Of a stretch of DNA of 64,000 bases, positions 45,204 to 53,581 are shown piece by piece. The translations under genes were made by a program, and so were the position numbers. Numbering within the stretch: the first letter of the stretch is position 1; each line of letters opens with the position of its first letter. The notes beneath the pieces were generated by a model. It ran no database searches, was not told where the DNA came from, and worked only from the letters and a program-made list of their open reading frames with translations. This DNA is from Martinezella rhizogenes (GTDB lineage: Bacteria > Pseudomonadota > Alphaproteobacteria > Rhizobiales > Rhizobiaceae). Where the stretch lies: positions 1-64,000 of the forward strand of contig NZ_JUHG01000014.1 in NCBI RefSeq assembly GCF_000799715.1. The letters run 5' to 3'.

Positions 45204-45821
45204 TCATGCGCCGTAGCGGATCAAAAAATCCTCGGCGGAAAGGGCGCGGAAGTCGGTCAGCGCCGTGCGCAGGGTGGCGTGATCCCAGTCCCACCAGGAA
45301 AGCTTGTCCATCCGCGCGCCGACCTCGGCGGTGAAGCGCTCGCGGATGAGTTTGGCGGGCACACCGCCGACGATCGCATAGGGGGCGACATCCTTGGAAA
45401 CGACGGCGCCCGCGCCGATGACGGCACCATTGCCGACGGTAACGCCCGGCAGGATGGTGGCGCCGTGGCCGATCCAGACGTCATGACCGATCACGACGCG
45501 GTTCTCGCGCCGCCAGGTAAAGAAATCTGTCTCCATATCGGCATCCGGCCAATAATCGGCGGCGCGATAGGTGAAGTGATGCAGTGTCGCCCGCCATGTC
45601 GGATGATTGGTGGCATTGATGCGGACGCTGGCGGCGATGTTGACGAACTTGCCGATCGTCGCGCACCAGACGGCGCCATCCTGCATGATGTAGGAATAAT
45701 CGCCGATCTCGACCTCGTCGATGCGGCAACGGTCGGAAACTTCGGTATAACGGCCGAATGTCGAGTTGTTAACCGTTGCAGTCGGGCTGATGAAGGGCGT
45801 TTCACCCAGCTGGCGGCTCAT
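45204..45821 (-). CDS. Phosphonate-linked left-handed beta-helix acetyltransferase
   Basis: A 205-residue hexapeptide-repeat protein. Turns of the left-handed beta helix are seen as repeated I/V-G-x motifs (VIGHDVWIGHGATILPGVTVGNGAVIGAGAVVSKDVAPYAIVGGVPAKLI), the xenobiotic or chloramphenicol acetyltransferase pattern, and His in INATNHPTW is the likely catalytic base. A family of this type recurs in rhizobial phn clusters and may replace PhnO. It overlaps phnL by four bases. Confidence 0.88.
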   Translation of the reverse strand: MSRQLGETPFISPTATVNNSTFGRYTEVSDRCRIDEVEIGDYSYIMQDGAVWCATIGKFVNIAASVRINATNHPTWRATLHHFTYRAADYWPDADMETDFFTWRRENRVVIGHDVWIGHGATILPGVTVGNGAVIGAGAVVSKDVAPYAIVGGVPAKLIRERFTAEVGARMDKLSWWDWDHATLRTALTDFRALSAEDFLIRYGA

Positions 45822-46525
45822 GCGGCGGACTTTCTGGGTGAGAAGCGGGAGACATCGAGAATCCGGCTACCGACCGCTTCGCGCACTTCCTCGTCGTGGA
45901 AGATGCCGAGCAGGGCAACGCCGGCTTTTTTCTTCTCCTCGATCATCGAGACCACGACCGCACGGTTTTTGGCGTCGAGAGAGGCGGTCGGCTCGTCGAG
46001 CAGCAGAATGGCGTGATCGGTGATGAAGCCACGGGCGATATTGACGCGTTGCTGCTCGCCGCCGGAGAAGGTGGCGGGCGGCAATTGCCAAAGCTCCTGC
46101 GGCAGATTGAGCTGGGCGAGCAGGGCGCCGGCCCTTTGCCGGGCATCTGCCAGCGCCACGCCGCGCGCTAGGAGCGGCTCGGCAACGACGTCGATGGCGG
46201 CCACGCGCGGCACTGTGCGCAGGAACTGGCTGACATAGCCGAGCGTATGACGGCGAACCTCGAGAACGGTGCGCGGATCGGTGGCGGCAAGATCGATGAT
46301 CTTGTCCTTTTGCGTTACCAGGATCTGGCCGCTATCGACGGCATAGTTGCCGTAGATCATCTTCAAGAGCGAGCTCTTGCCGATGCCGGAGGGACCGCCG
46401 AGCACGACGCATTCGCCGGCTGCGACCGAGAAGGAGACATCGGCGACGACAGGCAGGCGAATGCCGTCGCGCAGATGCATGGTGAAGCTCTTGAAGACTT
46501 CGGAAACGACGAGGGGGGTTGCCAT
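45818..46525 (-). CDS. phnL: C-P lyase accessory ATPase PhnL
   Basis: A 235-residue ABC-type ATPase without membrane partners. Walker A GPSGIGKSSL, signature FSGGEQQRVNIARG and Walker B ILLLDEPTASLD are intact. It associates with the PhnGHIJK core in E. coli. The ATG overlaps nothing upstream (nine bases after phnK) but its stop overlaps the acetyltransferase-fold gene. Confidence 0.95.
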   Translation of the reverse strand: MATPLVVSEVFKSFTMHLRDGIRLPVVADVSFSVAAGECVVLGGPSGIGKSSLLKMIYGNYAVDSGQILVTQKDKIIDLAATDPRTVLEVRRHTLGYVSQFLRTVPRVAAIDVVAEPLLARGVALADARQRAGALLAQLNLPQELWQLPPATFSGGEQQRVNIARGFITDHAILLLDEPTASLDAKNRAVVVSMIEEKKKAGVALLGIFHDEEVREAVGSRILDVSRFSPRKSAA

Positions 46526-46534
46526 GGTTTTTCC

Positions 46535-47311
46535 TCAGACCTGCAGGATCGAAGAGACGAGCAGTTGTGTGTAGGGTTCGCGCGGATCGTCGAGCACGCG
46601 GTCGGTCAGACCATGCTCGATGACGTATCCGTCCTTCATCACCATCATGCGGTGCGACAGCAGCCGGGCAACGGCGAGATCATGCGTGACGATGATCGCC
46701 GACAGGCCGAGATCGTTGACGAGGCCGCGCACCAGATCGAGCAGGCGTGCCTGCACGGAGACGTCGAGGCCGCCGGTCGGCTCATCCATGAACACCAGGC
46801 GCGGGCCGGTCACCAGATTGCGGGCGATCTGCAGGCGCTGGCGCATGCCGCCGGAGAAGGCGCGCGGCTGGTCGTCGATGCGGTCGGCGTCGATTTCGAC
46901 GCGTTCCAGCCAGTCGACGGCGGTGGCGCGGATATTGCCATAGTGACGGTTGCCGATCGCCATCAGCCGCTCGCCGACATTGGCGCCGGCCGAGACCGTC
47001 ATGCGCAATCCGTCGGCGGGGTTCTGGTGCACGAAGCCCCAGTCGGTACGCATCAGGAAGCGTCGTTCCGCCTCGTTCATGCGGAAGAGATCACGATAGG
47101 TCTGGTCGCGCATGTGGTATTCGACGCTGCCGGTGGTCGGCAGCAGTCGGGTCGAGATGCAGTTGAGCAAGGTGGTCTTGCCCGAGCCGCTCTCGCCGAC
47201 GATGGCCAGGACTTCGCCGGGCCAGAGATCGAAGGATACGTCGCGGCACCCGATGCGGCTGCCGTAGAATTTCGAGATATTCTTGACCTTGAGGAGTGGT
47301 GTGTCGCTCAT
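46535..47311 (-). CDS. phnK: C-P lyase ATPase subunit PhnK
   Basis: A 258-residue ABC-type ATPase with Walker A GESGSGKTTL, signature FSGGMRQRLQIARN and Walker B LVFMDEPTGGLD. PhnK docks onto PhnJ in the core complex. ATG 47311 overlaps the phnJ stop by four bases; the longer frame to 47500 is phnJ out of phase. Confidence 0.95.
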   Translation of the reverse strand: MSDTPLLKVKNISKFYGSRIGCRDVSFDLWPGEVLAIVGESGSGKTTLLNCISTRLLPTTGSVEYHMRDQTYRDLFRMNEAERRFLMRTDWGFVHQNPADGLRMTVSAGANVGERLMAIGNRHYGNIRATAVDWLERVEIDADRIDDQPRAFSGGMRQRLQIARNLVTGPRLVFMDEPTGGLDVSVQARLLDLVRGLVNDLGLSAIIVTHDLAVARLLSHRMMVMKDGYVIEHGLTDRVLDDPREPYTQLLVSSILQV

Positions 47312-48219
47312 TCGGCGGCCTCCTGATTGGGTGCCTGCGCATTTGGTGCCAGCCCATTTGGTGCCAGCATGATGCCGACATGGCCGTGGGCGCGGCGGTC
47401 TTCGCAGAAATCGGTGTCGGAGCAGACGAACATCCGTCCGCCCTTGTCGTCGAGGATCACTTCGTCGAGATAGACCTGCTCGGCCCCGCAGAGCGCGCAA
47501 GGCTTATCGAAGCGCTGCACTTCAAAGGGGTGATCCTCGAAATCAAGGCTGACCACGTCGGTATAGGGCGGCACCGCATAGATGCGCTTCTCGCGGCCGG
47601 CGCCGAAAAGCTGCAACGCATCCGACATATGCATTTTTGGATTGTCGAATTTCGGCGTCGGCGACGGGTCCATCACATAGCGACCGGCGACCTTGACCGG
47701 GTAGGCGTAGGTGGTGGCGATACGGCCGTTGCGGGCGATATCCTCGTAGAGCTTTACATGCATGAGGCCGTATTCCTCGAGCGCATGCATCTTGCGGGTC
47801 TCGGTCTCGCGCGGTTCCAGGAAACGCAGCGGCTCCGGGATCGGCACCTGATAGACAAGCACCTGGTTAGATCCAAGCTTCGTTTCCGGGATGCGGTGGC
47901 GCGTCTGGATGATCGTCGCTTCTTCCGTGCGGGTGGTGACCGCGACATTGGCCACCTTCTGGAAGAAGGCGCGGATGGAGACGGCGTTGGTCGTGTCGTC
48001 GGCGCCCTGGTCGATGACTTTCAGGACATCGTCCGGCCCGATGATCGCCGCGGTGAGCTGCACGCCGCCGGTGCCCCAGCCATAGGGCATCGGCATTTCG
48101 CGCGAGGCGAAGGGCACCTGATAGCCGGGAATGGCGATCGCCTTCAGGATGGCGCGGCGGATCATCCGCTTGGTCTGTTCGTCGAGATAGGCGAAGTTGT
48201 AGGTGGCGAGATCGGTCAT
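47308..48219 (-). CDS. phnJ: C-P lyase radical-SAM subunit PhnJ
   Basis: A 303-residue enzyme that cleaves the carbon-phosphorus bond by a radical SAM mechanism. The iron-sulphur and thiyl Cys pattern C-x2-C-x21-C-x5-C falls at residues 241, 244, 266 and 272, the same numbering as in E. coli PhnJ. ATG 48219 overlaps the phnI stop. The C terminus is about 20 residues longer than in E. coli and consists of a repeated APN unit encoded by a 15-base tandem repeat (47326-47370). Confidence 0.97.
   Translation of the reverse strand: MTDLATYNFAYLDEQTKRMIRRAILKAIAIPGYQVPFASREMPMPYGWGTGGVQLTAAIIGPDDVLKVIDQGADDTTNAVSIRAFFQKVANVAVTTRTEEATIIQTRHRIPETKLGSNQVLVYQVPIPEPLRFLEPRETETRKMHALEEYGLMHVKLYEDIARNGRIATTYAYPVKVAGRYVMDPSPTPKFDNPKMHMSDALQLFGAGREKRIYAVPPYTDVVSLDFEDHPFEVQRFDKPCALCGAEQVYLDEVILDDKGGRMFVCSDTDFCEDRRAHGHVGIMLAPNGLAPNAQAPNQEAAE
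47326..47370. repeat. 15-base tandem repeat in the phnJ 3' end
   Basis: Three consecutive 15-base units, ATTGGGTGCCTGCGC, ATTTGGTGCCAGCCC and ATTTGGTGCCAGCAT (plus strand), encode the APN repeats in the PhnJ tail. Being in frame, copy number changes would lengthen the tail without disrupting the enzyme. Confidence 0.85.
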
Positions 48220-49325
48220 TCGGCTGCCTCCGTCAGGGGATTCTTGCCGCCATCGCGGGCGGCCTCGAAGTCGCGGCGCATGCGGCGCACCAGGTCGAGC
48301 TCGGCCTGGAAGTCGACATAGTGCGGCAGCTTCAGATGTTCGACGAAGCCGGTCGACTGCACGTTGTCGGAATGGGAGATGACGAATTCCTCGTCCTGGG
48401 CGGGGGCGACGATATCCTCGCCGAGCTCGTCGGCGCGCAGCGCCCGGTCGACCAGCGACATGGCCATGGCCTTGCGCTCGCTCTGGCCGAACACCAGGCC
48501 GTAGCCGCGGGTAAACTGCGGCGGCGCCTTGGCCGAACCCTTGAACTGGTTGACCATCTGGCATTCGGTCACCTGGATGCTGCCGAGCGAAACGGCGAAA
48601 CCGAGTTCCGGCACGTCGAGCTCGACCTCCACTTCGCCGATGCGGATTTCGCCGGTGAAGGGATGGTTGCGGCCATAGCCGCGCTGCGTCGAATAGCCGA
48701 GCGCCAACAGAAAGCCCTCGTCGCCACGGGCGAGTGCTTGCAGGCGCAGGTCGCGGGTCATCGGGAATTCCATCGGCTCACGCGTCAGGTCGCCGGTCTC
48801 ATGGTCGATCGGCATGTCGCCGTCGCCCTCGATCAGTCCTTCCTCGGCGAGAATCTCGGAGACCCGCATCACACGGCCCTCTTCCGCCGACCGCTGCATC
48901 GGCTCGTCCACCGGTTCGTCGGTCAAGAGGCTCGGGTCGAGCAGGCGGTGGGTATAATCGAAGGTCGGGCCGAGAAGCTGGCCGCCGGGCAGGTCCTTGT
49001 AGGTGGCGGAGATGCGGCGTTCGATCTTCATCGCCGCCGTATCCAGCGGCTGGGAATAGCCGAAGCGCGGCAGCGTCGTGCGGTAGGCGCGCAGCAGGAA
49101 GATCGCCTCGATCATGTCGCCGCGCGACTGGCGCACGGCAAGTGCCGCCAGCGTGCGGTCATAAAGCGATGCCTCAGCCATGACGCGGTCGACGGCCAGC
49201 GCCAGTTGCGCGACGATCTGGTCGATGCCGAGGGCCGGCAGCGAACGGTCGCCACGGCGACGGTCGGCAAGCAGCCGGTGAGCATTGGCGATGGCGGCTT
49301 CGCCACCTTTTACGGCAACATACAT
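48216..49325 (-). CDS. phnI: C-P lyase core subunit PhnI
   Basis: A 369-residue subunit that, with PhnG, PhnH and PhnL, exchanges the adenine of ATP for the phosphonate to form ribose methylphosphonate triphosphate. Family segments include MYVAVKGGEAAI at the N terminus, GYSQPLDTAAM and HSDNVQSTGFVEHLKLPHYVDFQAEL at the C terminus. The length matches the family. The stop overlaps the phnJ start. Confidence 0.96.
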   Translation of the reverse strand: MYVAVKGGEAAIANAHRLLADRRRGDRSLPALGIDQIVAQLALAVDRVMAEASLYDRTLAALAVRQSRGDMIEAIFLLRAYRTTLPRFGYSQPLDTAAMKIERRISATYKDLPGGQLLGPTFDYTHRLLDPSLLTDEPVDEPMQRSAEEGRVMRVSEILAEEGLIEGDGDMPIDHETGDLTREPMEFPMTRDLRLQALARGDEGFLLALGYSTQRGYGRNHPFTGEIRIGEVEVELDVPELGFAVSLGSIQVTECQMVNQFKGSAKAPPQFTRGYGLVFGQSERKAMAMSLVDRALRADELGEDIVAPAQDEEFVISHSDNVQSTGFVEHLKLPHYVDFQAELDLVRRMRRDFEAARDGGKNPLTEAAE

Positions 49326-49328
49326 GCG

Positions 49329-49958
49329 TCAGATCTCCGTCGCGATGATCTTGGTGGTGCGCGGCAGGCAAAGAAATTGCCGTTCCGCCGTCAGAACGAG
49401 GTCGACACCGCGCGGAAAGAGGGCGCGATTGTCGTTCCAGAAGCGCAGGAACGTGTCCGGCAGGCCGGTGGGCGCAATCATGTTGATGTCGGCAATGCCA
49501 GGTCCGGAGAGCGCCAGTTCCTTGCCGCCCTCGAGGCTTGCGATTTCCAGCACGAGCGTCGTCGAGCGGTCGGGATATTCCTGCGTGCCGACGTCGAACT
49601 GATTGAGCGAGGCGAGCAGAACTCCGGCCTCGACGAAGGCAAACCGGGCCTCGAGCTTTTCCGAGGTCACCGGCGCGCCGGTGTGGAAGCCGAGCCATTC
49701 CGGCATGGTCGAGCGTACGAGACCGCCCGACAGCCAGACCGGCGTATCGTGGTCGCAAAGGGTGAGCGCAATGGCGCCGGCGGCGATGCCGAGGGGCGCG
49801 GGCGGCGCGATGTCGGAGCCGACCGTCTGCAGGGTTCCCGGCCGCGCCATCGCGTCCATCATCATCTTGAAGACGCTTTGCGCGTCGAACACCGGGCTGG
49901 CGAAGCCGCCAGTCAGGGCATCGTTGTCGGGTATGGTGGAGGTGTTGGGGACGCTCAT
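49329..49958 (-). CDS. phnH: C-P lyase core subunit PhnH
   Basis: A 209-residue subunit of the PhnGHI complex. Matching segments include GGFASPVFDAQSVFKMMMDAMARPGT near the N terminus and GPGIADINMIAPTGLP in the middle. The start lies at the phnG stop and the end lies three bases before phnI. Confidence 0.95.
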   Translation of the reverse strand: MSVPNTSTIPDNDALTGGFASPVFDAQSVFKMMMDAMARPGTLQTVGSDIAPPAPLGIAAGAIALTLCDHDTPVWLSGGLVRSTMPEWLGFHTGAPVTSEKLEARFAFVEAGVLLASLNQFDVGTQEYPDRSTTLVLEIASLEGGKELALSGPGIADINMIAPTGLPDTFLRFWNDNRALFPRGVDLVLTAERQFLCLPRTTKIIATEI

Positions 49959-50434
49959 CAGTCTTCTCCGCGGACCATGGTGAAGAAATCGACGCGGGTG
50001 GCGGCGGTCTCCTCGGCTCGTTGGCGATCCCGTCCGGCGATCCGCTCGGTGATCGGCAGCAATATTGCCTTCTCGACGAAATCCTTGGTGGCCGGCTGAT
50101 GCCAGAGCGCGTCGAAAATCGCCGCCAGCCGTACCTTCTCGCGGTCGGTGCCGAGCGCATGCGCGTGGCCGACCGTGCCGGAGGCGAGCCTGATGGTGGC
50201 GCGCGTCACCGTGACTTCGCCGAGATTGAAGGGCGAGCCGCCGCCGCCGATGCGCCCGCGCACCATGACCAGTCCGGTTTCCGGTCCGCGCACGGGCTGG
50301 ATAGCCGGCTTCTCGGACAATGCTTCCCAGGCCGCGTCGAGCTCGTCGCGCTCGGCCCGCGCCAGAAGGTCCGCCGTGCGCTTGCGTTCCCGGCGCTCCT
50401 GCGCGGCTACTTCTTGCCTCTGTGCTGAATTCAT
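49958..50434 (-). CDS. phnG: C-P lyase core subunit PhnG
   Basis: A 158-residue subunit, first gene of phnGHIJKL. The family features RKRTADLLARA, the GRIGGGGSPFNLGEVTVTRA stretch and VGHAHALGTDREKVRLAAIFDAL are present. ATG 50434 is preceded by GAGGAAGG; the longer frame runs into the operator. It is divergent from phnF. Confidence 0.95.
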   Translation of the reverse strand: MNSAQRQEVAAQERRERKRTADLLARAERDELDAAWEALSEKPAIQPVRGPETGLVMVRGRIGGGGSPFNLGEVTVTRATIRLASGTVGHAHALGTDREKVRLAAIFDALWHQPATKDFVEKAILLPITERIAGRDRQRAEETAATRVDFFTMVRGED

Positions 50435-50450
50435 CGCGCCTTCCTCAAAA

Positions 50451-50483
50451 TGTCTATTGATATAGACAACCATACAAGGTATG
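50451..50483. promoter_or_regulatory. Probable PhnF operator pair between phnG and phnF
   Basis: Two adjacent dyads occupy the divergent region: TGTCTAT-N4-ATAGACA (50451-50468) and CATAC-N3-GTATG (50471-50483). GntR/HutC-type regulators bind such short palindromes, and the location covers both transcription directions. Which dyad PhnF binds is unknown. Confidence 0.6.
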
Positions 50484-50536
50484 TTTTATATCTATTGGGG
50501 CGACGTGACAAGCGTATGACAGGGCAGGCGGGAAAT

Positions 50537-51271
50537 ATGGCGGGGCAGAAGGTACAGAGGCAGACGGGCGTGGCGCTCTGGCGGCAGATTGCCGACCGGA
50601 TTCGCGCGTCGATCAATCAGGGCGATTTCGACGAGACGGGCATGGTGCCGCCGGAAACGGCACTGGCGCTACAATTCGGCGTCAACCGGCATACCGTCCG
50701 CAGCGCGCTGGCCGCCCTAGGGCAGGAAGGCATCGTTCGCGCCGTGCAGGGGCGGGGCACCCTGATCGAGCGCAAGGAACGCCTGAATTTCCCGATCTCG
50801 AAGCGGACACGGTTTTCTCAAGGGATCGGCGATCAGGCGCGTGAGGCGCGCAGCGTGCTGGTGGCGGCCAGCCGTGAAATTGCCAGTGCTGAGGTAGCTC
50901 GCTGGCTGAAGCTGGCATCCGGCGCGGCTGTCGTCCGGTTGGAAACGATCGGCCGGGCCGATCATCGCCCGGTATCGCGCGGCACAAGCTGGTTTCCCGC
51001 CGAGCGCTTTGCCGACATCGCCGAGATCTATGGAGCCACCGGTTCTATCACCAAGGCTTTCCGCGAACTCGGCGTCGCCGATTATGTTCGCGTCATCACG
51101 GAAATCACCGCCACCCATGCCGAAGAAGGTGACCTCAGCGATCTCGAGCTCTCCCCCGGCGCCATCGTCATGACCACCCGGGCATTGAACGCCGATCTCG
51201 ACGGCGTGCCGGTGCAATATTCGATCTCACGCTTTGCCGCGGATCGGGTGCGGTTCACGATCGAGAATTGA
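50537..51271 (+). CDS. phnF: GntR/UTRA-family regulator PhnF
   Basis: A 244-residue regulator with an N-terminal winged helix (ETALALQFGVNRHTVRSALAALGQEGIVRAVQGRGTLI) and a C-terminal UTRA effector domain ending GVPVQYSISRFAADRVRFTIEN. In this family it usually represses the phn genes until a phosphonate-related signal appears. ATG 50537 has GGCGGG upstream; ATG 50516 is possible; ATG 50450 would place coding sequence across the operator and is rejected. Confidence 0.9.
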   Translation: MAGQKVQRQTGVALWRQIADRIRASINQGDFDETGMVPPETALALQFGVNRHTVRSALAALGQEGIVRAVQGRGTLIERKERLNFPISKRTRFSQGIGDQAREARSVLVAASREIASAEVARWLKLASGAAVVRLETIGRADHRPVSRGTSWFPAERFADIAEIYGATGSITKAFRELGVADYVRVITEITATHAEEGDLSDLELSPGAIVMTTRALNADLDGVPVQYSISRFAADRVRFTIEN

Positions 51272-51294
51272 GGACAAGCGCATTTGGATTCGAG

Positions 51295-51591
51295 CTAGGA
51301 AACCGGGCGAACGTCGCTCGGCGGCCATTGCTGTGCGGCATGAAGAATACGGATTATCCGCACTGTCTCGTCTGCGAGATCGTAAACCAGCAAGTAGTTT
51401 CTGTGCACGACGAGTTCTCGGGTTCCGGATACGCGGCCAGGTCGGCCAGTCATCGGATGTGTAATAAGCTGCATCGACCGCTTGGCGAAGAGTTCGTCAA
51501 GCGCGAGCGCTGCGGCGGCATTATCCGCTTCGATGTAGGTATAGATTGCGCGTCGGTCAGCTCTTGCTTCGGGAGTCCACGCAAGTTTCAC
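51295..51591 (-). CDS. Toxin of a type II toxin-antitoxin pair, RelE/ParE family
   Basis: A 98-residue protein with the ParE/RelE fold pattern: WTPEARADRRAIYTYIEADN at the N terminus and TRELVVHRNYLLVYDLADETVRIIRILHAAQQWP at the C terminus. It overlaps the antitoxin stop by four bases. Whether it targets gyrase (ParE) or mRNA (RelE) cannot be decided by eye; the R-x-I-x-H-x-x-x-W ending is common in ParE-type and related proteins. Confidence 0.88.
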   Translation of the reverse strand: MKLAWTPEARADRRAIYTYIEADNAAAALALDELFAKRSMQLITHPMTGRPGRVSGTRELVVHRNYLLVYDLADETVRIIRILHAAQQWPPSDVRPVS

Positions 51592-51878
51592 GAGGATTTT
51601 CCGGCTAGCTTGCGGCGTGTTTCTTCCCGCAAGGCAGCAAATTCGGCTTCGACATCATCGGCTGGGATGAGGTTGCCGGCATTGGCGGAAGCAATACCCA
51701 CTTGAACCTGCTGGCGAAACCAGACGTCATATTCGGCTGCATCTTGTTGATGTTTCACATAATCGCGCATGAAAGCTCGAAGCAATTGCGCTCCGGTTTG
51801 ATCATGCGCTTTCGCAGCCTCGCTAAAGGCGGACTTCAAGTCTTCTTCAACTCGAAACGTAAATGTAGCGTCCGTCAT
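51588..51878 (-). CDS. Antitoxin of a type II pair (RelB/DinJ or ribbon-helix-helix type)
   Basis: A 96-residue partner of the downstream toxin. The N terminus (MTDATFTFRVEEDLKSAFSEAAK) resembles ribbon-helix-helix DNA-binding antitoxins, and the charged C terminus would neutralise the toxin. ATG 51878 is chosen because the frame upstream crosses the operator. The operator at 51888-51919 lies just upstream, as expected for autoregulation. Confidence 0.88.
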   Translation of the reverse strand: MTDATFTFRVEEDLKSAFSEAAKAHDQTGAQLLRAFMRDYVKHQQDAAEYDVWFRQQVQVGIASANAGNLIPADDVEAEFAALREETRRKLAGKSS

Positions 51879-51887
51879 ATCCGACCC

Positions 51888-51919
51888 ATGTGTTACATAT
51901 ATAGTGCAGTGTAACACAT
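51888..51919. promoter_or_regulatory. Palindromic operator of the toxin-antitoxin operon
   Basis: ATGTGTTACA (51888-51897) and TGTAACACAT (51910-51919) form a perfect ten-base inverted repeat around twelve AT-rich bases, ten bases before the antitoxin ATG. This is where the antitoxin or complex would bind to repress its own promoter. Confidence 0.75.
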
Positions 51920-51981
51920 TTTGCCGCATTTTCCACCCCTCAGCCATCAAGCGTATGAGGGGTGGTTTCTCTTTCAGTCGC

Positions 51982-52617
51982 TCAATGCGCGCCGGACATA
52001 TCGCCGAGCACTTCCTTGGAAGCGACGGTGGAGTCGGCGTTGAGCTTGTAGACCATCGGCACGCCGGTCGCGAGGTTGAGGGCCAGGATCTGTTCCTTGG
52101 TCAGGCGGTCCAGCACCATGACCAGCGAGCGCAGCGAGTTGCCGTGGGCGGCGACGAGCACCTTCTGGCCGGCGAGCACGCGCGGCAGGATTTCGGTGAG
52201 GTAATAGGGCCAGACGCGGGCGCCGGTGTCGCGCAGGCTTTCGCCGCCGGGCGGGGGCACATCGTAGGAACGGCGCCAGATATGAACCTGTTCCTCGCCC
52301 CATTTGGCGCGGGCGTCGTCCTTGTTGAGGCCTGAGAGATCGCCATAGTCGCGCTCGTTCAGCGCCTGATCCTTGATGGTCTCAAGACCGGGCTGACCGA
52401 CTTCATCGAGGATGATCTTCAGCGTGTGCTGGGCGCGCGTGAGCACCGAGGTGAAGGCGATGTCGTATTTGATGCCGTAATCGGCGAGCGCCTTGCCGCC
52501 GGTCTTGGCTTCTTCAACACCGAGCGCCGTCAGGTCGGGATCCTTCCAGCCGGTAAAGAGATTCTTCAAATTCCAGTCGCTCTGCCCGTGGCGAACGAGG
52601 ACGAGAGTACCGCTCAT
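51982..52617 (-). CDS. gpmA: 2,3-bisphosphoglycerate-dependent phosphoglycerate mutase
   Basis: A 211-residue glycolytic enzyme interconverting 3- and 2-phosphoglycerate. It has LVLVRHGQSDWN with the phospho-His, LNERDYGDLSGLNKDDARAKWGEEQV and VAAHGNSLRSL with the second His. ATG 52617 is preceded by AAGGAGG. It is slightly shorter than the E. coli form, as usual in rhizobia. It follows dapB but is separated from it by a strong terminator and a repeat. Confidence 0.96.
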   Translation of the reverse strand: MSGTLVLVRHGQSDWNLKNLFTGWKDPDLTALGVEEAKTGGKALADYGIKYDIAFTSVLTRAQHTLKIILDEVGQPGLETIKDQALNERDYGDLSGLNKDDARAKWGEEQVHIWRRSYDVPPPGGESLRDTGARVWPYYLTEILPRVLAGQKVLVAAHGNSLRSLVMVLDRLTKEQILALNLATGVPMVYKLNADSTVASKEVLGDMSGAH

Positions 52618-52636
52618 GAAATATTCCTCCTTGATA

Positions 52637-52704
52637 GAGCAATTCCAGGAAAAGTGCGTAGCGGTTTTCCGTCCGGAATTGCGTAAGAACAAAAGGCTGG
52701 AGCG
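52637..52704. repeat. Dispersed intergenic repeat, copy B
   Basis: Counterpart of 12111-12178. Here the internal dyad is clear: AATTCC with GGAATT outside, and GGAAAA with TTTTCC inside (about 52641-52680). It lies between gpmA and the dapB terminator. Confidence 0.65.
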
Positions 52705-52734
52705 GTTCAGCAGTTCTGTGCTGAACCGCTCCAG
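52697..52734 (-). terminator. Rho-independent terminator after dapB
   Basis: A perfect 16-base stem (52697-52712 with 52719-52734) around six bases; on the minus strand it is followed by CCTTTTGTTCTT. It lies seven bases after the dapB stop. Confidence 0.9.
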
Positions 52735-52741
52735 TATCGTA

Positions 52742-53566
52742 TCAACGTGTGGAAAGCCCGAGGACATCGAGCATGGAATAAAGGCCGGGCTTCTTGTCGC
52801 GTGCCCAGAGAGCCGCTTGAAGCGCGCCGCGGGCAAACAACGACCGGTCGCCCGCACTATGGGACAAGGTCAGGCGCTCGCCTTCGCCGGCAAAAATAAC
52901 CGAGTGGTCGCCGATAACAGCGCCGCCGCGCAGCGTGGCAAAGCCGATCGAACCCGCCGGACGCGGACCGGTGTATCCGTCGCGCACCCGGACGGAATGA
53001 TCGCCAAGATCGATGCCGCGCCCCTTGGCGGCGGCTTCACCGAGCAGCAGAGCGGTGCCCGAGGGCGCATCGACCTTGTGCTTGTGGTGCATTTCCAGGA
53101 CTTCGATGTCCCAATCGGCCGGCGGAAGCGCCCGCGCGGCCTGCTCGACAAGGACGCTCAGGAGATTGATGCCGAGGCCCATATTGCCCGACTTGACGAT
53201 GCGGGCGTGACGGGCAGCCGCCTTGAACCTGGTCTCGTCTTCGGCAGAGCAGCCGGTCGTACCGATGATGTGGACGACGCGCGCCTGGGCAGCAAGGTCC
53301 GCGAAGGTGACGCTGGTTGCCGGCGTGGTGAAGTCGATGACGCCGTCAGCATGCAGGAAAGCGGAAAGCGGATCGTCGGTGACGAGGATACCGATCGGCC
53401 CCAGCCCGGCGATCTCGCCGGCATCCTTGCCGATGAAGGCCGAGCCCGGACGCGCAACGGCGGCATGCAGGGTCAGGCCTTCGGTGGTGTGAATAAGGCG
53501 GATCAGAGCCTGCCCCATGCGGCCTGCCGCGCCCACCACCACCAGCTTCATCGCATCGTCGCTCAT
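52742..53566 (-). CDS. dapB: 4-hydroxy-tetrahydrodipicolinate reductase
   Basis: A 274-residue enzyme of lysine and diaminopimelate synthesis. The NAD(P)-binding VVGAAGRMGQAL is at the N terminus, GTTGCSAEDE follows, and the substrate loop is EMHHKHKVDAPSGTA. The length suits the family. It lies 15 bases after the ABC exporter gene on the same strand. Confidence 0.96.
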   Translation of the reverse strand: MSDDAMKLVVVGAAGRMGQALIRLIHTTEGLTLHAAVARPGSAFIGKDAGEIAGLGPIGILVTDDPLSAFLHADGVIDFTTPATSVTFADLAAQARVVHIIGTTGCSAEDETRFKAAARHARIVKSGNMGLGINLLSVLVEQAARALPPADWDIEVLEMHHKHKVDAPSGTALLLGEAAAKGRGIDLGDHSVRVRDGYTGPRPAGSIGFATLRGGAVIGDHSVIFAGEGERLTLSHSAGDRSLFARGALQAALWARDKKPGLYSMLDVLGLSTR

Positions 53567-53581
53567 GTCGTCTCTATCGTC

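Noticed and set aside
50450..50536. Longer PhnF start at 50450
   Set aside because: It would place coding sequence over both palindromes and adds residues unlike the family N terminus.
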